DNA of 64,000 nt from Aureliella helgolandensis (GCF_007752135.1 NZ_CP036298.1:6564501-6628500); one strand, 5' to 3'. Positions 43,076-52,619 are shown, counted from the first letter of the stretch. Numbers and translations are program-made. Notes: generated from the letters alone by a model not told the origin.

Positions 43076-44563
43076 ATGACCAAGAAGCCGGCCGACATTC
43101 AAGAGCTACGCAAAAACAAGAAGGAATTCGGCGCCGAACTGCGAAAGCAGATCAGCGAGTACCAGGAACGCCGCAAAGATGGCAAAGAAGCCTGGCCAGG
43201 TGAAACCCGCGCCGCCTACGACGAGCTCAACAAACGCTACGAAGAGAACGAAAAGGCGCTAATCGAAGCGAGCAACGACGACGAAATCGCCAAGCGCATG
43301 GAATCCCTGCGCGAAGACGAAGAACAGAGCCGACGCACCAAGGACCGCCCAGGACTGGACGACAAGTTGCCAGGCGAGGAAAGAAGCTACGGCGACGCCG
43401 GCTTCGACCGCGACAGCGCCAGCGAGTACGCCCAACGCCAGAGGGACAAGAAGCTCGCCTTCCGCAGTTGGCTAGCCGTCGGCATGCTTTCGAAAAACCC
43501 GCAAATCGTCTCAGACGAAATGCGCGCCGCCTGCCAGCGTAACGGCTTCGACCCAATGCAGGCCAATATCGAAATTCCCCTCCTGTCGACCGAGCAACAC
43601 CGCGCGGTTCAGCTTGAGGCCTATTCGATGACTCGCGAACAGCGCCAAGCGTTCGCCCACAGCGGCGAAATGCGAGCCCTGTCGAAGTACACCGCCGCGA
43701 AAGGCGCCGAATTGGTGCCGCAGAGCTTCGTTACCATGCTCGAAATGGCGATGCTCGCGCACGGCGACTTCCTGAACTACGTCGACACGCTCACGACTCA
43801 GACCGGAGAAGCTACCCATTGGCCGATCGTCGACGACACCGCCAACGAAGGAGCCTGGGTTGCAGTCGAAAGCGAGGACACGCAAATTATCGGCACCCCC
43901 GACCCGACATTCGCACGCCTCACATGGGACGCCCACGAGCTGCATAGCAAGTGGATCAAGGTTCCTATGGCGCTCAACGAAGATTCGCTTTTCAATATGG
44001 AAATGATTCTCGCCATGGTGATGGGAGAACGCCTCGGCCGTTCCATCAACCGCTCGGCGACGACCGGAAACGGAACCAAGCAGTGTAAGGGTATCACCCT
44101 GGACGCCCCGACGGGACACACGACCGCAGCCGCGGCCGCCATTGCCCTGGACGACATCATCGCCTTGGAACACTCGGTGGACCCAGCCTACCGCGACGAG
44201 TCGCAATATATGTTCCACGACAACATTCTCAAATATTTGCGATTGTTGAAGGACTTGGAAGGCCGCCAATTGTGGCAGCAGAGCATGCGGGACGGACAGC
44301 CCGATAAGCTCAATAACAAGCCCTACGCGTACAACCAACACATGGCCAACGCCGTAGCCTCTACCAACATCACCGCGATATTCGGACGCCTCAGCGACTA
44401 CAAGTTGCGACGGGTGAAAAATGTTCGAGTGGTTCGAGCCAACGAACGCTTTGTGGAAAACCTCCAAATCGGTTTCCTTGGATACGTCCGAGTCGACGGT
44501 AAGTTGATGCGACCAACGGCAGACGCCCAAACGGCCGTCAAGAAGATGGTGCAGAAGACCTAA
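43076..44563 (+). CDS. Major capsid protein, HK97 fold
   Basis: The 495-residue protein has an N-terminal coiled-coil delta domain (about 1-125, very charged: ELRKNKKEFGAELRKQISEY), removed by the S78 protease in this family. The capsid domain follows, with LVPQSFVTMLEMAMLAHGDFL, a spine helix, AKGAEL and the E-loop region THWPIVDDTANEGAWVAVES, and the A-domain ending VRVVRANERFVENLQIGFLGY. AAGG lies 11 bases before the ATG. It starts its own block behind a structured leader. Confidence 0.93.
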   Translation: MTKKPADIQELRKNKKEFGAELRKQISEYQERRKDGKEAWPGETRAAYDELNKRYEENEKALIEASNDDEIAKRMESLREDEEQSRRTKDRPGLDDKLPGEERSYGDAGFDRDSASEYAQRQRDKKLAFRSWLAVGMLSKNPQIVSDEMRAACQRNGFDPMQANIEIPLLSTEQHRAVQLEAYSMTREQRQAFAHSGEMRALSKYTAAKGAELVPQSFVTMLEMAMLAHGDFLNYVDTLTTQTGEATHWPIVDDTANEGAWVAVESEDTQIIGTPDPTFARLTWDAHELHSKWIKVPMALNEDSLFNMEMILAMVMGERLGRSINRSATTGNGTKQCKGITLDAPTGHTTAAAAAIALDDIIALEHSVDPAYRDESQYMFHDNILKYLRLLKDLEGRQLWQQSMRDGQPDKLNNKPYAYNQHMANAVASTNITAIFGRLSDYKLRRVKNVRVVRANERFVENLQIGFLGYVRVDGKLMRPTADAQTAVKKMVQKT

Positions 44564-44661
44564 GCCAACCCGCAAACCCTTAGAAGCGCAGGCCAACGGC
44601 CGGCCGTCGAGCAATCGGCGGCCGGCTTGCGGCAGTAAACGACCAACCAACGGAGGCCCCA

Positions 44662-45000
44662 ATGCCCAAAACTAAAATCGTAATGAACACGGCCCTAGCC
44701 GGCGACGGAATCGACATACAAGCCGGCAACGTGTGCGTTTGCTCAGCCGACCAGGCCGAAAGTTTCCTCGCCGTCGGCTACGCCAGGCCGTACGACCCAG
44801 AGACCGACGAAGCACGAACGGTAAAGCACTACCCAGAGCCGCAACCGCCGAAGGTTGAAACAAAAGCGGCCAAAAGTGAAACGAAAGCCGCCAAACCAGA
44901 CGCGAAAAGCGCTAAGGATGAACCGAAACCGGCCAAAAGTGAAACGGCGGCCAAACCCAAAGCACCACGCAAAAGCCGCGCGAAGTCTCCAGCCGCCTAG
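44662..45000 (+). CDS. Small head-region protein with KAAK-rich tail
   Basis: The 112-residue protein has a folded N-part (about 1-60: NTALAGDGIDIQAGNVCVC) and a low-complexity lysine/alanine/proline tail with repeats such as KVETKAAKSETKAAKPDAK. No family is certain; proteins of this size next to capsid genes may be decoration or head-completion factors. It lies 98 bp after the capsid gene. Confidence 0.65.
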   Translation: MPKTKIVMNTALAGDGIDIQAGNVCVCSADQAESFLAVGYARPYDPETDEARTVKHYPEPQPPKVETKAAKSETKAAKPDAKSAKDEPKPAKSETAAKPKAPRKSRAKSPAA

Positions 45001-45100
45001 CTTGTCAATTTCCCTGTCAATTTCCCACACCCATTCGCGAGAAAACGCGGATTGACCAACGAAAACACTAGTCCCCAACGAAACGAAAAGGCGAACCAGG

Positions 45101-45424
45101 ATGGCAAAGCCCAAGAAAGAGCAGCTCGCACGCTACGCCGAGCTCAGGACACGCAAAAGTAAACTCGAATCGGACGCCCGCGCCCTTGAATCAGAAATCG
45201 ACCTCCTAGCCGATCTAATCACCACGCACTTGGAAGACATCGGAAAGAACGACGCCAAGATTCACGGCTTCCGCGTAACGCTCAGCGAGGGACTAGCCTA
45301 CCCGAAGTGGAAGAACCACTACATTCTGGCCCAAGGCGCCGAAGCGGCCCAAGAGGTGATCGCCAACACGCCACGCAATCCCAAGCTAACAGTGATTCCA
45401 CCCGAGCCCAAAACCAAAGCCTAG
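45101..45424 (+). CDS. Coiled-coil phage protein, 107 residues
   Basis: A long amphipathic helix (about 5-50: LARYAELRTRKSKLESDARALESEI) is followed by a short beta part (FRVTLSEGLAYPKWK). No family recognised. It sits between head and connector genes with good spacing (12 bp to the next start). Confidence 0.65.
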   Translation: MAKPKKEQLARYAELRTRKSKLESDARALESEIDLLADLITTHLEDIGKNDAKIHGFRVTLSEGLAYPKWKNHYILAQGAEAAQEVIANTPRNPKLTVIPPEPKTKA

Positions 45425-45436
45425 AAAATCGCCGCG

Positions 45437-46051
45437 ATGGATCGCTACCGATACGGACTACGGAAAACCGTCTACGCTTGCGAAGACGTTGTCACGCTGG
45501 ACCAAGCCCGCCGCAATTGCTCAGTCGATGAAGACGACCACGACGAAACGCTCGCGGACCTAATCCACCAGGCACGCGACTACGTCGAGGAGCGGACCAA
45601 TTGCAGCCTGACCACCACAACTTGGGAAATGGCAATAGATGCCTTCCCCCGCGCTAAGTGGCTCAGTCTTCCGCGGTGGCCCCTCCAATCCGTCGAGTCG
45701 ATCGCCTACACCGCCGCCGACGGATCGGAAGCGACGATCGCCGCCGACCAACTAGCCGTCCGAATCGACGAACACGGCCGCGGACGCGTAGCCCTGAAAA
45801 AATGGGCGGAGTGGCCCGCGACAGAGTCGACGCCCGACGCCGTACGCATCACGTTCAAAGCAGGCTGGACCGAACCGCTAGCCGTTCCACGGCAGTGGAC
45901 CCGAGCAATTTTGATGCTCATTAGTTGGTGGTTTGAGCAACGCGAGGCGGCCGTTCTCGGATCGGCTACCACCGTTCCCCTAGGAGTCGACGCGTTGATT
46001 GATTCAGCATCAACCGCGGACGACTTCGAAGACTTCGACCTCTGCGAGTAA
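45437..46051 (+). CDS. Head-tail connector protein (HK97 gp6-like)
   Basis: The 204-residue protein has the helical adaptor layout: DQARRNCSVDEDDHDETLADLIHQARDYVEERTNCSLTTTTWE, a beta insertion (LPRWPLQSVESIAY), and RQWTRAILMLISWWFEQREA near the end. It forms the ring below the portal. Neighbouring genes follow the usual connector order. Confidence 0.85.
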   Translation: MDRYRYGLRKTVYACEDVVTLDQARRNCSVDEDDHDETLADLIHQARDYVEERTNCSLTTTTWEMAIDAFPRAKWLSLPRWPLQSVESIAYTAADGSEATIAADQLAVRIDEHGRGRVALKKWAEWPATESTPDAVRITFKAGWTEPLAVPRQWTRAILMLISWWFEQREAAVLGSATTVPLGVDALIDSASTADDFEDFDLCE

Positions 46052-46054
46052 GCA

Positions 46055-46393
46055 ATGGCACCCGTTCGCCAGCAATCCCGATTTAGGCACCGCGTAGGCT
46101 TCCAGAGCCGAGACGAAACGCTCGACGACCTAGGACGCGCCAAACGCGGCGCCGATGATTGGACCACCTATGCGAGACGTTGGGCGGAAGTGAAGGAGCT
46201 CAGCGGCCGCGAAGCCGAGCGAGCCAAGCAAATCGCCGCCGACGCTTCCATTGCGGTGGCGATTCGATGGTTCCCAAATGTGAAGCCAACCGACCGGCTA
46301 ACCTTCCGCGGCCGAGTTCTCGAAATCAAAGCTATTTTGGATCCAGATAGCACTCAGCGCGAATTGACGATCCTTTGCGGAGAAGACCGCTAG
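46055..46393 (+). CDS. Head-tail adaptor (head closure) protein
   Basis: The 112-residue protein resembles SPP1 gp16-type adaptors: HRVGFQSRDETLDDLG, WTTYARRWAEVKELSGRE, and IRWFPNVKPTDRLTFRGRVLEIKAI. It plugs the connector. It starts three bases after the connector gene. Confidence 0.85.
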   Translation: MAPVRQQSRFRHRVGFQSRDETLDDLGRAKRGADDWTTYARRWAEVKELSGREAERAKQIAADASIAVAIRWFPNVKPTDRLTFRGRVLEIKAILDPDSTQRELTILCGEDR

Positions 46394-46395
46394 CC

Positions 46396-46806
46396 ATGGC
46401 CTACTTCGCAATCCCGAAACTACTACGCCAAACACTCCTGGCCAATCCGACGCTGGCGACCGCCCTAGCCGGCCGGTTGCACTACCAGGAAATACCGCAA
46501 ACGTCCAACTTCCCGCACGTATGGTACACCCGCAGCGGACGCGACAAAGAGACCGACATAGCGAACGAAGAGACGCTACGAATTGAGCGCTACACGTTCG
46601 AAATTGCCAGCGACCAAGACGCCGAAACGACCGTCGGCCAAATAATCGAAACGCTCGAAGCCTTCGAAGGCGAGGCCGGCGACGAACTAGTGCAGCTAGT
46701 CGAAGTAGAAGACGCCGACGACGACTACATCTTCCAGTCAATCGGCGAAGAATTGCCGAGCTACCTACACGCCCTGCAAGTGGCCGTATTCGTCCTACCA
46801 CTCTAA
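46396..46806 (+). CDS. Tail completion/terminator-like protein
   Basis: The 136-residue protein occupies the place of tail terminator or neck proteins (DUF3168-like layout). It starts AYFAIPKLLRQTLLANPTLATALAG and contains HVWYTRSGRDKETDIANEETLRIERYTFEIAS. The ATG at 46396 is two bases after the preceding stop. Assignment rests mainly on position and size. Confidence 0.7.
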   Translation: MAYFAIPKLLRQTLLANPTLATALAGRLHYQEIPQTSNFPHVWYTRSGRDKETDIANEETLRIERYTFEIASDQDAETTVGQIIETLEAFEGEAGDELVQLVEVEDADDDYIFQSIGEELPSYLHALQVAVFVLPL

Positions 46807-46831
46807 ACACTCACAACCACCGGAGGCTGGA

Positions 46832-47257
46832 ATGCCACGCAGAAGACTAGGAAACAAGCCCGTCCTAACGCTAGACGGAACCGACATCGCATGCCTACTG
46901 AACTTCACACCGCCCGAACGCTCGCGCGAGGAAGTCGACGTCACATGCTTGGAGGATGACGCGGAAGAGTACCTCGACGCCGACCCACCCAACGAAGGAA
47001 TTCTAAAGTTTGAAGCGGCCTGGGAACCAGGCGACACGAATAGCGAGCTCCTTGACGCCCTCTTCGACGAGGTAGACCCCGACGACCGCGAGGGCGCCTT
47101 CACCATCAAGTGGAGCATGTTCACCCCGCTAGTAACCGACGCGTTTAGCGGCCGGATTCTAAAGCTATCGCCCGCTCAGGTGGAAAAGAAAACCTTGATT
47201 AAGCGATCCGTCGAAATTCGGCTGACCACGAAAGTAACCCGAACCGTCGCGACCTAA
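46832..47257 (+). CDS. Major tail (tube) protein
   Basis: This 141-residue beta-rich protein matches tail tube proteins in place and pattern: VLTLDGTDIACLLNFTPPERSREEVDVTCLEDD, LKFEAAWEPGDTNSELLDALFDE, and FTPLVTDAFSGRILKLSPAQVEKKTLIKRSVEIRLT. It should polymerise around the tape measure. Confidence 0.85.
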   Translation: MPRRRLGNKPVLTLDGTDIACLLNFTPPERSREEVDVTCLEDDAEEYLDADPPNEGILKFEAAWEPGDTNSELLDALFDEVDPDDREGAFTIKWSMFTPLVTDAFSGRILKLSPAQVEKKTLIKRSVEIRLTTKVTRTVAT

Positions 47258-47376
47258 CCCCGAGTCAGTGCGCGCCGCGCCGAGCCTGAACCGTTGGGGC
47301 CGACCGCAAAGCGCGGCGCGCACGCCATTACCACGGCCCCAACTTCCCCAACAATCCCAACAACGGATCCCAAACG

Positions 47377-47811
47377 ATGAGCAACCTACAAAAGAAGACC
47401 GAAGCCAAGCTAGCCGAACCCAAGACGTTGAACGAATCGACGATCCTAAGCGGCGCCGACATTCTCGCGGCCGACAAGCTGCGAGCCGTTCCAGTCGTCA
47501 CGCACGAATGGAAGCCTGGCTCCCAAGTCTACGTTGCCGAGCTCACAGCAGACGAACGCGACGAATTGGAGCAATCCTGGGCGGAGTATAAGACCGCCCG
47601 CGATGAAGAGGACGGAATCGGTTTCCGCGCATGGTGCGCCGCCTATTGTATTTGCGACGAAAAGCGCAACCGTACATTCATCGGCCGCCAGGTGGAAGCC
47701 GCGGAGACGATCGGCAAGCGACGCGGCAAAACCACGAGCCGCATTTTCAATACGGCCGCCCGAATTAACGGATTGACCAAGGCCGACATTGACGAGCTAG
47801 AAAAAAACTAG
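47377..47811 (+). CDS. Tail assembly chaperone, G-type
   Basis: The 144-residue protein lies between tail tube and tape measure, as does lambda gpG. It ends ADIDELEKN at a TAG directly after a perfect slippery heptamer. It should bind the tape measure during tail assembly. The -1 product continues through 48095. Confidence 0.82.
   Translation: MSNLQKKTEAKLAEPKTLNESTILSGADILAADKLRAVPVVTHEWKPGSQVYVAELTADERDELEQSWAEYKTARDEEDGIGFRAWCAAYCICDEKRNRTFIGRQVEAAETIGKRRGKTTSRIFNTAARINGLTKADIDELEKN
47802..47808 (+). promoter_or_regulatory. -1 ribosomal frameshift site A_AAA_AAC
   Basis: In the zero frame the codons are GAA AAA AAC TAG. The heptamer A_AAA_AAC is the ideal X_XXY_YYZ form and lies immediately before the stop. 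The -1 frame is open from here to 48095 with tail-chaperone-like sequence. Confidence 0.88.
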
Positions 47812-48095
47812 CAAGCGACGCAGCCCGAGAACGCCGGTGGCAATGGCGGGTAGCCCTATCGTTGGGCTACCCGAGCCGCCGCGCATGGTTGCGTTGCATT
47901 TCTTCACTCGACTATGCCGAGCTTGTCGCGCTCAGCCGCTTAGAACGAATCGGCCTCGAACGCACAGACCTACACGCCGCGGCAATATCGGGAAACCCGC
48001 CCGAAGTATTCTGCCACGAGCCCCAGCCCGACCAGACCGCCGAGGAGTTGTTCGAAAGCTTCTCACAATTCACCACCCCAGACGCCAACGACTAG
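47809..48095 (+). CDS. T-part of the frameshifted GT tail chaperone
   Basis: After a -1 shift at 47802-47808 the frame reads LASDAARERRWQWRVALSLG and continues YPSRRAWLRCISSLDYAELVALSRLERIGLERTDLHAAAIS. Size, the SSLDYAEL segment and the ERTDLHAAAIS helix fit the T domain of lambda-type GT proteins. No good independent start codon exists, so it is expressed as a fusion of about 238 residues. Confidence 0.82.
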
Positions 48096-48102
48096 CGCCC
48101 CC

Positions 48103-48870
48103 ATGTCCGCGACACTTTGCGAAAACTGCCAACGCCAACAGCAACCACCCGCCACCGGCCCAGGCTGGACCGTCCACCATGGAGCGGCCCAAATGATGCT
48201 GCAGCGGATCGAAGCCGCTAGCGTTGCCGCGATCATCAGCGACCCGCCCTACGCATCAGGAGCCGGAACACTGCTCGGCGCCCTAGCGAAGAGTTCTACC
48301 AAGTACCAGAACAGCGAAAGCAAGAAGCTACCGGAGCTCGACGGCGACTCAATGCTGCCCGAAGCATGGTCGGCAATGATGCTAAGCGTTGCCCACCAAA
48401 TGCGACGCGTAGCCATGCCAGGCGCGGACGTCCTAATGTTCTGCGATTGGAGAAGCCTAAGCCGGCTAATCGAGGTGCTCGGCGGCGCCGGCTTCCAACT
48501 GCGCGGCACCGCGACTTGGAACAAGGGAAACGCCGCCCGGCCGAATCGAAACGGATTCAGGAGCCAGACCGAGCTAATTCTTCACGCGCGAGCTCCCGGC
48601 AAGCTAGCCAGGCCGAAGGATGTCTACCTCCCGGGGGTGTTCGAATATCGCACAATCCAAAAGGGCAAATTGCACATGACGCAAAAGCCGCTCGAGCTAA
48701 TGCGCGAGCTTGTCGAACTCGCGCCGCCAGGTGCCACGATTTTGGACCCGTTCCAAGGTGCAGCCACAACCGGAGTCGCCGCAATCGAAAGCGGCCGCGA
48801 ATACATCGGTTGCGAGTCGTCCGCGGAGTACCACGCTATAGCCGTCGAGAGATTGCAGAACCGAGCCTAG
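48103..48870 (+). CDS. DNA methyltransferase, N4/N6 class
   Basis: The 255-residue protein has the order DPPY first (IISDPPYASGAG, motif IV) and the SAM loop near the C-terminus (ILDPFQGAATTGVAAIESGREYIGCE), i.e. the beta-type arrangement of N6_N4 methylases. An N-terminal CENC pair is present. It lies inside the tail block, between the chaperone and gp10-like genes, which is not its usual place. It may protect phage DNA against host restriction. Confidence 0.88.
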   Translation: MSATLCENCQRQQQPPATGPGWTVHHGAAQMMLQRIEAASVAAIISDPPYASGAGTLLGALAKSSTKYQNSESKKLPELDGDSMLPEAWSAMMLSVAHQMRRVAMPGADVLMFCDWRSLSRLIEVLGGAGFQLRGTATWNKGNAARPNRNGFRSQTELILHARAPGKLARPKDVYLPGVFEYRTIQKGKLHMTQKPLELMRELVELAPPGATILDPFQGAATTGVAAIESGREYIGCESSAEYHAIAVERLQNRA

Positions 48871-48873
48871 CCA

Positions 48874-49386
48874 ATGGCCGCTTACGTTGTCACCGGATCG
48901 AAAACGCTAAACGCCAAACTAGCCTCCCTCAAAACGACCGAGGCTAAAAAACTAATTCGCAAGGCGAGCCGAACCGCATTAAAGCCAGTGCAGGAGGAAG
49001 CCAAGCGACTAGCCCCGGTGAAATCGGGACGCCTGCGCCGATCAATCAAGGTTCGAGCCCTAAAGCGTTCGCGCTCCAGAGTTGGTTCCCGAGTCACCAC
49101 GAACGGAAACGACAACCTATTTAAGGGCCGAATCTACTACGGCGGGTTCGCGGAGTATGGCTGGAAGGCCGGCCGCCGAGCGACTAACGCGGACCTAGGA
49201 GTAAGCCGACAAAAACGGCGAACACTCCTGCAGCGGCTACAGGTGGAGATACACAACTCGAAACGCCGCGCGATCCCCGGCCGTTTCTTTATGAAACGCG
49301 CGGCAAAATCCAAGCGCAGCGCCGCCCTAGGAATCTACCGCCGCGAGTTATCCGCCGCGATCCGAAAGCTAACCCAAGCGAGCTAA
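48874..49386 (+). CDS. HK97 gp10-like tail/neck protein
   Basis: The 170-residue basic protein has the gp10 signature: KLIRKASRTALKPVQEEAKRLAPVKSGRLRRSIKVRA and GGFAEYGW, with GRFFMKRAAK near the end. It is thought to act at the neck or tail completion step. In HK97-like phages it normally lies upstream of the tail tube gene; here it comes after. Confidence 0.85.
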   Translation: MAAYVVTGSKTLNAKLASLKTTEAKKLIRKASRTALKPVQEEAKRLAPVKSGRLRRSIKVRALKRSRSRVGSRVTTNGNDNLFKGRIYYGGFAEYGWKAGRRATNADLGVSRQKRRTLLQRLQVEIHNSKRRAIPGRFFMKRAAKSKRSAALGIYRRELSAAIRKLTQAS

Positions 49387-49390
49387 CCCC

Positions 49391-51529
49391 ATGGCAGTTA
49401 TTGAAAACCTAGACATTGTCCTGGGAGCCCGCACCGAGAAGCTAGACCGCGGACTGGACCGCAGCAGCGGCAAGGTGAAGAAATTCGACCAAGATGTCTC
49501 CGCGATCGGCAAGTCGGCCCAAGCGGCCCTCGCACCGCTCGCGCAGATGGGCGCCGGTATTCTCGCGGCCGTTCCCGGCGCGACCGCAGCCGCGACCGCA
49601 TTCTCAGCCATTGCGGCCGCATTCGCGACCAGCAGAGCCGCGAAGATTGCCAAGGAAAGCTTCGACACGGCCAAACAAACCAAAGCCGCCGCCGCCAGTA
49701 TGGACGACTTTGCGGAGGATGCCCTCAAAGCGGCCGTTGCTATGGCCATGGCGGCCAAGCATAGCGGCCAACTGCGCATTCCCAGCAGATCGACGACCGG
49801 ACTAGCCCGCTACAACTCGGCTACATCGTACGCCGGCCGCCGCAATTATTTCGACTTCGACGATGGGAAAATGATCGACGGCAGCGCCAAGCAGATCAGC
49901 AACGTACCCGCAGCGGCCAACGCCGGCACAACGGCGCTAAAGGGAATGTCGGTCGCCGGAGTGGCAGCCGGAGCGGCAGTCGCGACCGCGTTTGTCGCCG
50001 TAGCTTCCGCAGCGGCCGCCGCAGTTGTGACCGTTCGAGGCGTAGCCGTCCAAATGGGAGAAATCGACAAAATCGCCAAGAGCGCGGCAATTGCCAACGT
50101 CACGTTCCGCGAGTTGGCAGGCTTCCGGCTTCTAACCGAGGAAAGCACCGGCAAGGGCGCCGAGATTGCAGACAAGGCAATCCAGAAACTACAAATCCGA
50201 CTCACCGAAGCCGAGCGCAACGGCGGAGCCCTGGACGACCAGCTAACCGCGATCGGCCTAAACTCAGGCGAACTATTGCGAGCCGGACCTATCGAAGCAA
50301 TGCGCCAGCTCGCAGCGGCTACGCAGCAGATGAAGAACCCGTCCGACCAGCTAGTTCTCGCGTTCCGACTCTTCGAAGAGGAGGGGGCCGCATACGTCAA
50401 CACGCTACGCGCCGGGCCGGCCGCGATCAACGCGAGCATTGCAGCGGCCGAAACGCTAGGCCTCACTCTCAGCGAGTCACAAGCCAAGGCGGTGGAAGCC
50501 GCCAACGATGCCTGGGGACGAACCAAGCAGCTATCCAGCGGAGTATTCCGCCAACTCGCGGCCGAAGCTGCGCCCGTGCTGACTGTCATCAACCAATCCA
50601 TTCTGGAAATGGCTAGCGGCTTCCAAGCCACCGCCCGAGCAATCGGACCAGTTATCGACAACCTAGCCATAGGCGCCGGGTTCGCGTACGACATCTACCA
50701 AGCGCTCGACATGGTTCGCAAGCTACAGAACCAAGCCAAGACACTAGACGCTGCTGGAATTCTCGAAACGCTAGACCAAGGTTTTGACTTTGGAAGCGCG
50801 GAGAAATTCCTGGGGCAGATCAACGAAGCACGCGCCGCAGCGATCGAAGCCGCCAACGCCGCAAAGGGAGGCGGAGGGATTGACCTAGCCGCGATCCAAG
50901 CCCAAGAGGAAGCCGCCAAAGCAGCGGCCGAAACAGCCAAGGCCGCCGCCGATCAAAAGGCCACCCAAGACGAGCAAAACCGCCAGGCAGTAGCCGAGCG
51001 ACTCAACCAACTACGCGAAGAAATACAGACGCTACGAGAAGGCGCCACGGCCGTGGATGCGATGCGCCTAGCCAGGCAGGGAGCCACCGCCGCGCAAATT
51101 GCCAGCTTTAAGGCTATGACCGAGCAGAAGGCCAAGATGGAGGAACACCAAGAGCTCCTAGCCCGCGGCGCCGAGCTCCAAAAGCAATACGCGACACCAC
51201 AACAGCAGTTGAACACAGAGCTCGCGGACCTCACACGGCTATTGGATGTCGGCGCAATCAACTTCGCGACGTTCGCCCGAGCCAGCCGAGAAGCCGCAAA
51301 GCGAATAGGCGAAGAGGACAAGCCGGCCCAGAAGGCCGAGACGCCCACCTTCGGCGCATTGGAACGCGGATCGGTAGCAGCTTACAGCGCAGCCCGAGCA
51401 AACGAGCGAGCCGGCCGAGCCGAACCGCTCCAAGAGAAGGCCAACGCACTACTAACCCAAGTAAACGGCCACCTCGAGCGAATCGCCGCCACCATTGGAC
51501 CACAACAACACGTAGGCAACGCCGGGTAA
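49391..51529 (+). CDS. Tape measure protein
   Basis: The 712-residue protein has long helices and alanine-rich hydrophobic segments (about 50-80 and 185-220: VAGAAVATAFVAVASAAAAA). Coiled-coil parts (about 500-600) have many Glu/Lys/Ala. It sets tail length; at about 1.5 angstrom per residue this predicts a tail near 100 nm. It starts five bases after the gp10-like gene. Confidence 0.88.
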   Translation: MAVIENLDIVLGARTEKLDRGLDRSSGKVKKFDQDVSAIGKSAQAALAPLAQMGAGILAAVPGATAAATAFSAIAAAFATSRAAKIAKESFDTAKQTKAAAASMDDFAEDALKAAVAMAMAAKHSGQLRIPSRSTTGLARYNSATSYAGRRNYFDFDDGKMIDGSAKQISNVPAAANAGTTALKGMSVAGVAAGAAVATAFVAVASAAAAAVVTVRGVAVQMGEIDKIAKSAAIANVTFRELAGFRLLTEESTGKGAEIADKAIQKLQIRLTEAERNGGALDDQLTAIGLNSGELLRAGPIEAMRQLAAATQQMKNPSDQLVLAFRLFEEEGAAYVNTLRAGPAAINASIAAAETLGLTLSESQAKAVEAANDAWGRTKQLSSGVFRQLAAEAAPVLTVINQSILEMASGFQATARAIGPVIDNLAIGAGFAYDIYQALDMVRKLQNQAKTLDAAGILETLDQGFDFGSAEKFLGQINEARAAAIEAANAAKGGGGIDLAAIQAQEEAAKAAAETAKAAADQKATQDEQNRQAVAERLNQLREEIQTLREGATAVDAMRLARQGATAAQIASFKAMTEQKAKMEEHQELLARGAELQKQYATPQQQLNTELADLTRLLDVGAINFATFARASREAAKRIGEEDKPAQKAETPTFGALERGSVAAYSAARANERAGRAEPLQEKANALLTQVNGHLERIAATIGPQQHVGNAG

Positions 51530-51536
51530 GGATACC

Positions 51537-52409
51537 ATGCCAACCATCAAGGGAATTCGCAAAGCCGCCGGCCAAGAGGGATCGATCGAGCTAGGCGACG
51601 AAAAGCTATTGCGCCGCTACGCGCTGGAATATCTAATCATCGCCGACAACGCCACCCAAGGCCCCATTGAAATTTGGTCAACGCCAGGCCTGCCAGTGGT
51701 TGGAGTATCGACCTACGCCTACGCCGGCGAATCGGACCTGGCGGCCGTCTGCAAACGGAAAGTACCCAAGCGCGACACCAAAGCCTCCCGCGCCTGGATT
51801 GTACGCGTTGAATTCGACAACGACCCGCGGAGCAAAAGCCAAGAGACCGAGGCGGACTATCCAGCAGCAACCGCACGGCCGCCGATCATTAGTTGGGATT
51901 CCGAGTATGGAGAAGAGATCCTCCACCGCGACTATTCAGAGCCGCCGAAACCGATCCTTAATTCGGCCGGCTTGCCGTTCGACCCGCCTATCACCGAGCA
52001 GGTGGTCTATCCCGTGCTCGTCATCCAGCGGTACCAAACGACCTTCACCCCGGCGACGATCCTAGCCTACGAGAACCGCGCCAACAAAGAAGACTTCTAC
52101 ACCGCGCCGCCAGGCCACGCCCTGATGTCGAAAATTGCCGCGACCCAGGTAATAGAAGACGCCGTCAAACTATGGCAAGTAACCTACCGCATTCGTTTTG
52201 CGGTCGACGGCTTCGACTTGGAGCCATTGAACCAAAGCAGCCACTACCGCGACCCCGGCACAAGTGAGCTCGTCGCATTCATCAAATCAAACGTCCCATA
52301 CATTGGGAACTTGAAAGCCAACGGCGACAAGGCCGCCGAAGGCGAAGAGAGCTACGGAAGTTTCCGCCGAAAGAAACGCGTGAGCTTCGGGCCGCTCGCG
52401 CTCGAGTAG
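51537..52409 (+). CDS. Unassigned tail-region protein, 290 residues
   Basis: The protein lies just after the tape measure, where distal tail proteins are found, but no Dit motif is clear. It is beta-rich (VVGVSTYAYAGESDLAAVCKRKVPKRD, ITEQVVYPVLVIQRYQTTFTPATIL) with a flexible end. It is the last gene of the structural operon; a terminator follows 22 bp after its stop. Confidence 0.65.
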   Translation: MPTIKGIRKAAGQEGSIELGDEKLLRRYALEYLIIADNATQGPIEIWSTPGLPVVGVSTYAYAGESDLAAVCKRKVPKRDTKASRAWIVRVEFDNDPRSKSQETEADYPAATARPPIISWDSEYGEEILHRDYSEPPKPILNSAGLPFDPPITEQVVYPVLVIQRYQTTFTPATILAYENRANKEDFYTAPPGHALMSKIAATQVIEDAVKLWQVTYRIRFAVDGFDLEPLNQSSHYRDPGTSELVAFIKSNVPYIGNLKANGDKAAEGEESYGSFRRKKRVSFGPLALE

Positions 52410-52430
52410 CTCAGCCGAACCCGACCAACG

Positions 52431-52457
52431 GCCGCCAATTTTGGCGGCTATTTTTTT
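52431..52457 (+). terminator. Terminator of the structural operon
   Basis: An 8-bp perfect stem GCCGCCAA/TTGGCGGC is followed by TATTTTTTT, shortly after the stop at 52409. Confidence 0.93.
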
Positions 52458-52619
52458 ACCCCCAACGAATACCCCCCCCCCTAATTTTTCTCCAAAAATG
52501 TGCGCGCTTAACCTGCGGTCTACGTGCCCGCCCTGCGCCACAATCCGACCGCCCCCCCGCCCGCGAGGGAGTGGCAGCCTTTCCGGAGAGACGCAGGTGC
52601 ACACGATTGTCAACGAACC

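Noticed and set aside
46588-46600. Third copy of the phage promoter motif
   Set aside because: Only AATTGAGCGCTAC matches, inside a coding sequence, and the GGGAA and TAAACTGCG parts are missing.
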